Shown here: positions 62,102 through 64,000 of the stretch, piece after piece
How positions within the stretch are numbered: position 1 is the stretch's first letter
Layout: each line of letters opens with the position of its first letter
Assembly: GCF_006540005.1 (NCBI RefSeq)
Contig: NZ_BJOC01000018.1
Span: forward strand, 62,001-126,000
DNA: 64,000 nt
Direction of reading: 5' to 3'
Source: Halomonas halmophila
Lineage (GTDB): Bacteria; Pseudomonadota; Gammaproteobacteria; Pseudomonadales; Halomonadaceae
Notes under the pieces: generated by a model
Seen by the model: the letters and a program-made list of their open reading frames with translations, nothing else
Told to the model about the DNA's origin: nothing
Database searches by the model: none
Position numbers and translations under genes: made by a program

Positions 62102-62140
62102 TTGCGGTGGTTTCAGTCCGGCCGGCGGACGCTGTGGCGA

Positions 62141-64000
<1,860 letters not shown>

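Overview
The window looks like chromosome of a GC-rich halophilic gammaproteobacterium, most likely Halomonas or a close relative. This is inferred from gene content and protein style (RecBCD, SelO, KatG, ArsH, TRAP transporter, Ant/Cat and Kyn pathways). No rRNA, tRNA or other strict taxonomic marker is present. Most of the DNA is GC-rich with tightly overlapping genes. The exception is about 10.1-16.7 kb, which is visibly AT-richer and loosely packed.

Layout. 1-10.0 kb: two very large uncharacterised genes on the minus strand, coupled by a one-base overlap; the second runs off the left edge. 10.0-16.7 kb: an accessory island of plus-strand single genes (lipoprotein, HNH nuclease, PD-(D/E)XK-like protein, a RloC/PrrC-like ATPase broken by a stop codon, a glyoxalase-fold protein). 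It has attC-like sequences after several genes and two copies of a roughly 675-bp diverged direct repeat. No integrase is visible, so it resembles a cluster of attC sites lacking an integrase. 16.7-26.9 kb: recC-recB-recD operon, each gene carrying an in-frame insertion that looks derived from small palindromic repeats. 27.0-30.6 kb: a ParDE-type toxin-antitoxin pair, a small conserved protein, a metallophosphoesterase, and a LysR regulator divergent from an ArsP-type permease. 30.7-36.6 kb: a clan GH-J-like glycosidase, the arsenic operon arsR-arsC-arsH-arsB, and an alkylation-repair pair (Ada-AlkA fusion plus Ogt).

36.7-56.1 kb is a contiguous set of genes for complete tryptophan and anthranilate catabolism. 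It comprises antR (AraC family) divergent from antABC, then catB, catC, catA, a TRAP transporter (dctPQM), an unusual N-terminally extended arylformamidase-like hydrolase, the minus-strand operon catI-catJ-pcaF-pcaD, an IclR regulator (PcaR-like), an Lrp-family regulator (KynR-like), and kynU-kynB-kynA. KynA, KynB and KynU convert tryptophan to anthranilate plus alanine. AntABC makes catechol; CatA, CatB, CatC and PcaD give 3-oxoadipate; CatIJ and PcaF yield succinyl-CoA and acetyl-CoA. A near-identical 34-bp palindromic operator lies both upstream of catI and in the antR-antA intergenic region, which suggests the IclR regulator joins the upper and lower halves of the pathway.

56.2-64.0 kb: a DUF2252 protein, SelO pseudokinase AMPylase, a persulfide dioxygenase-like metallo-beta-lactamase protein overlapping a SulP anion transporter, a strong terminator, and katG, cut by the right edge.
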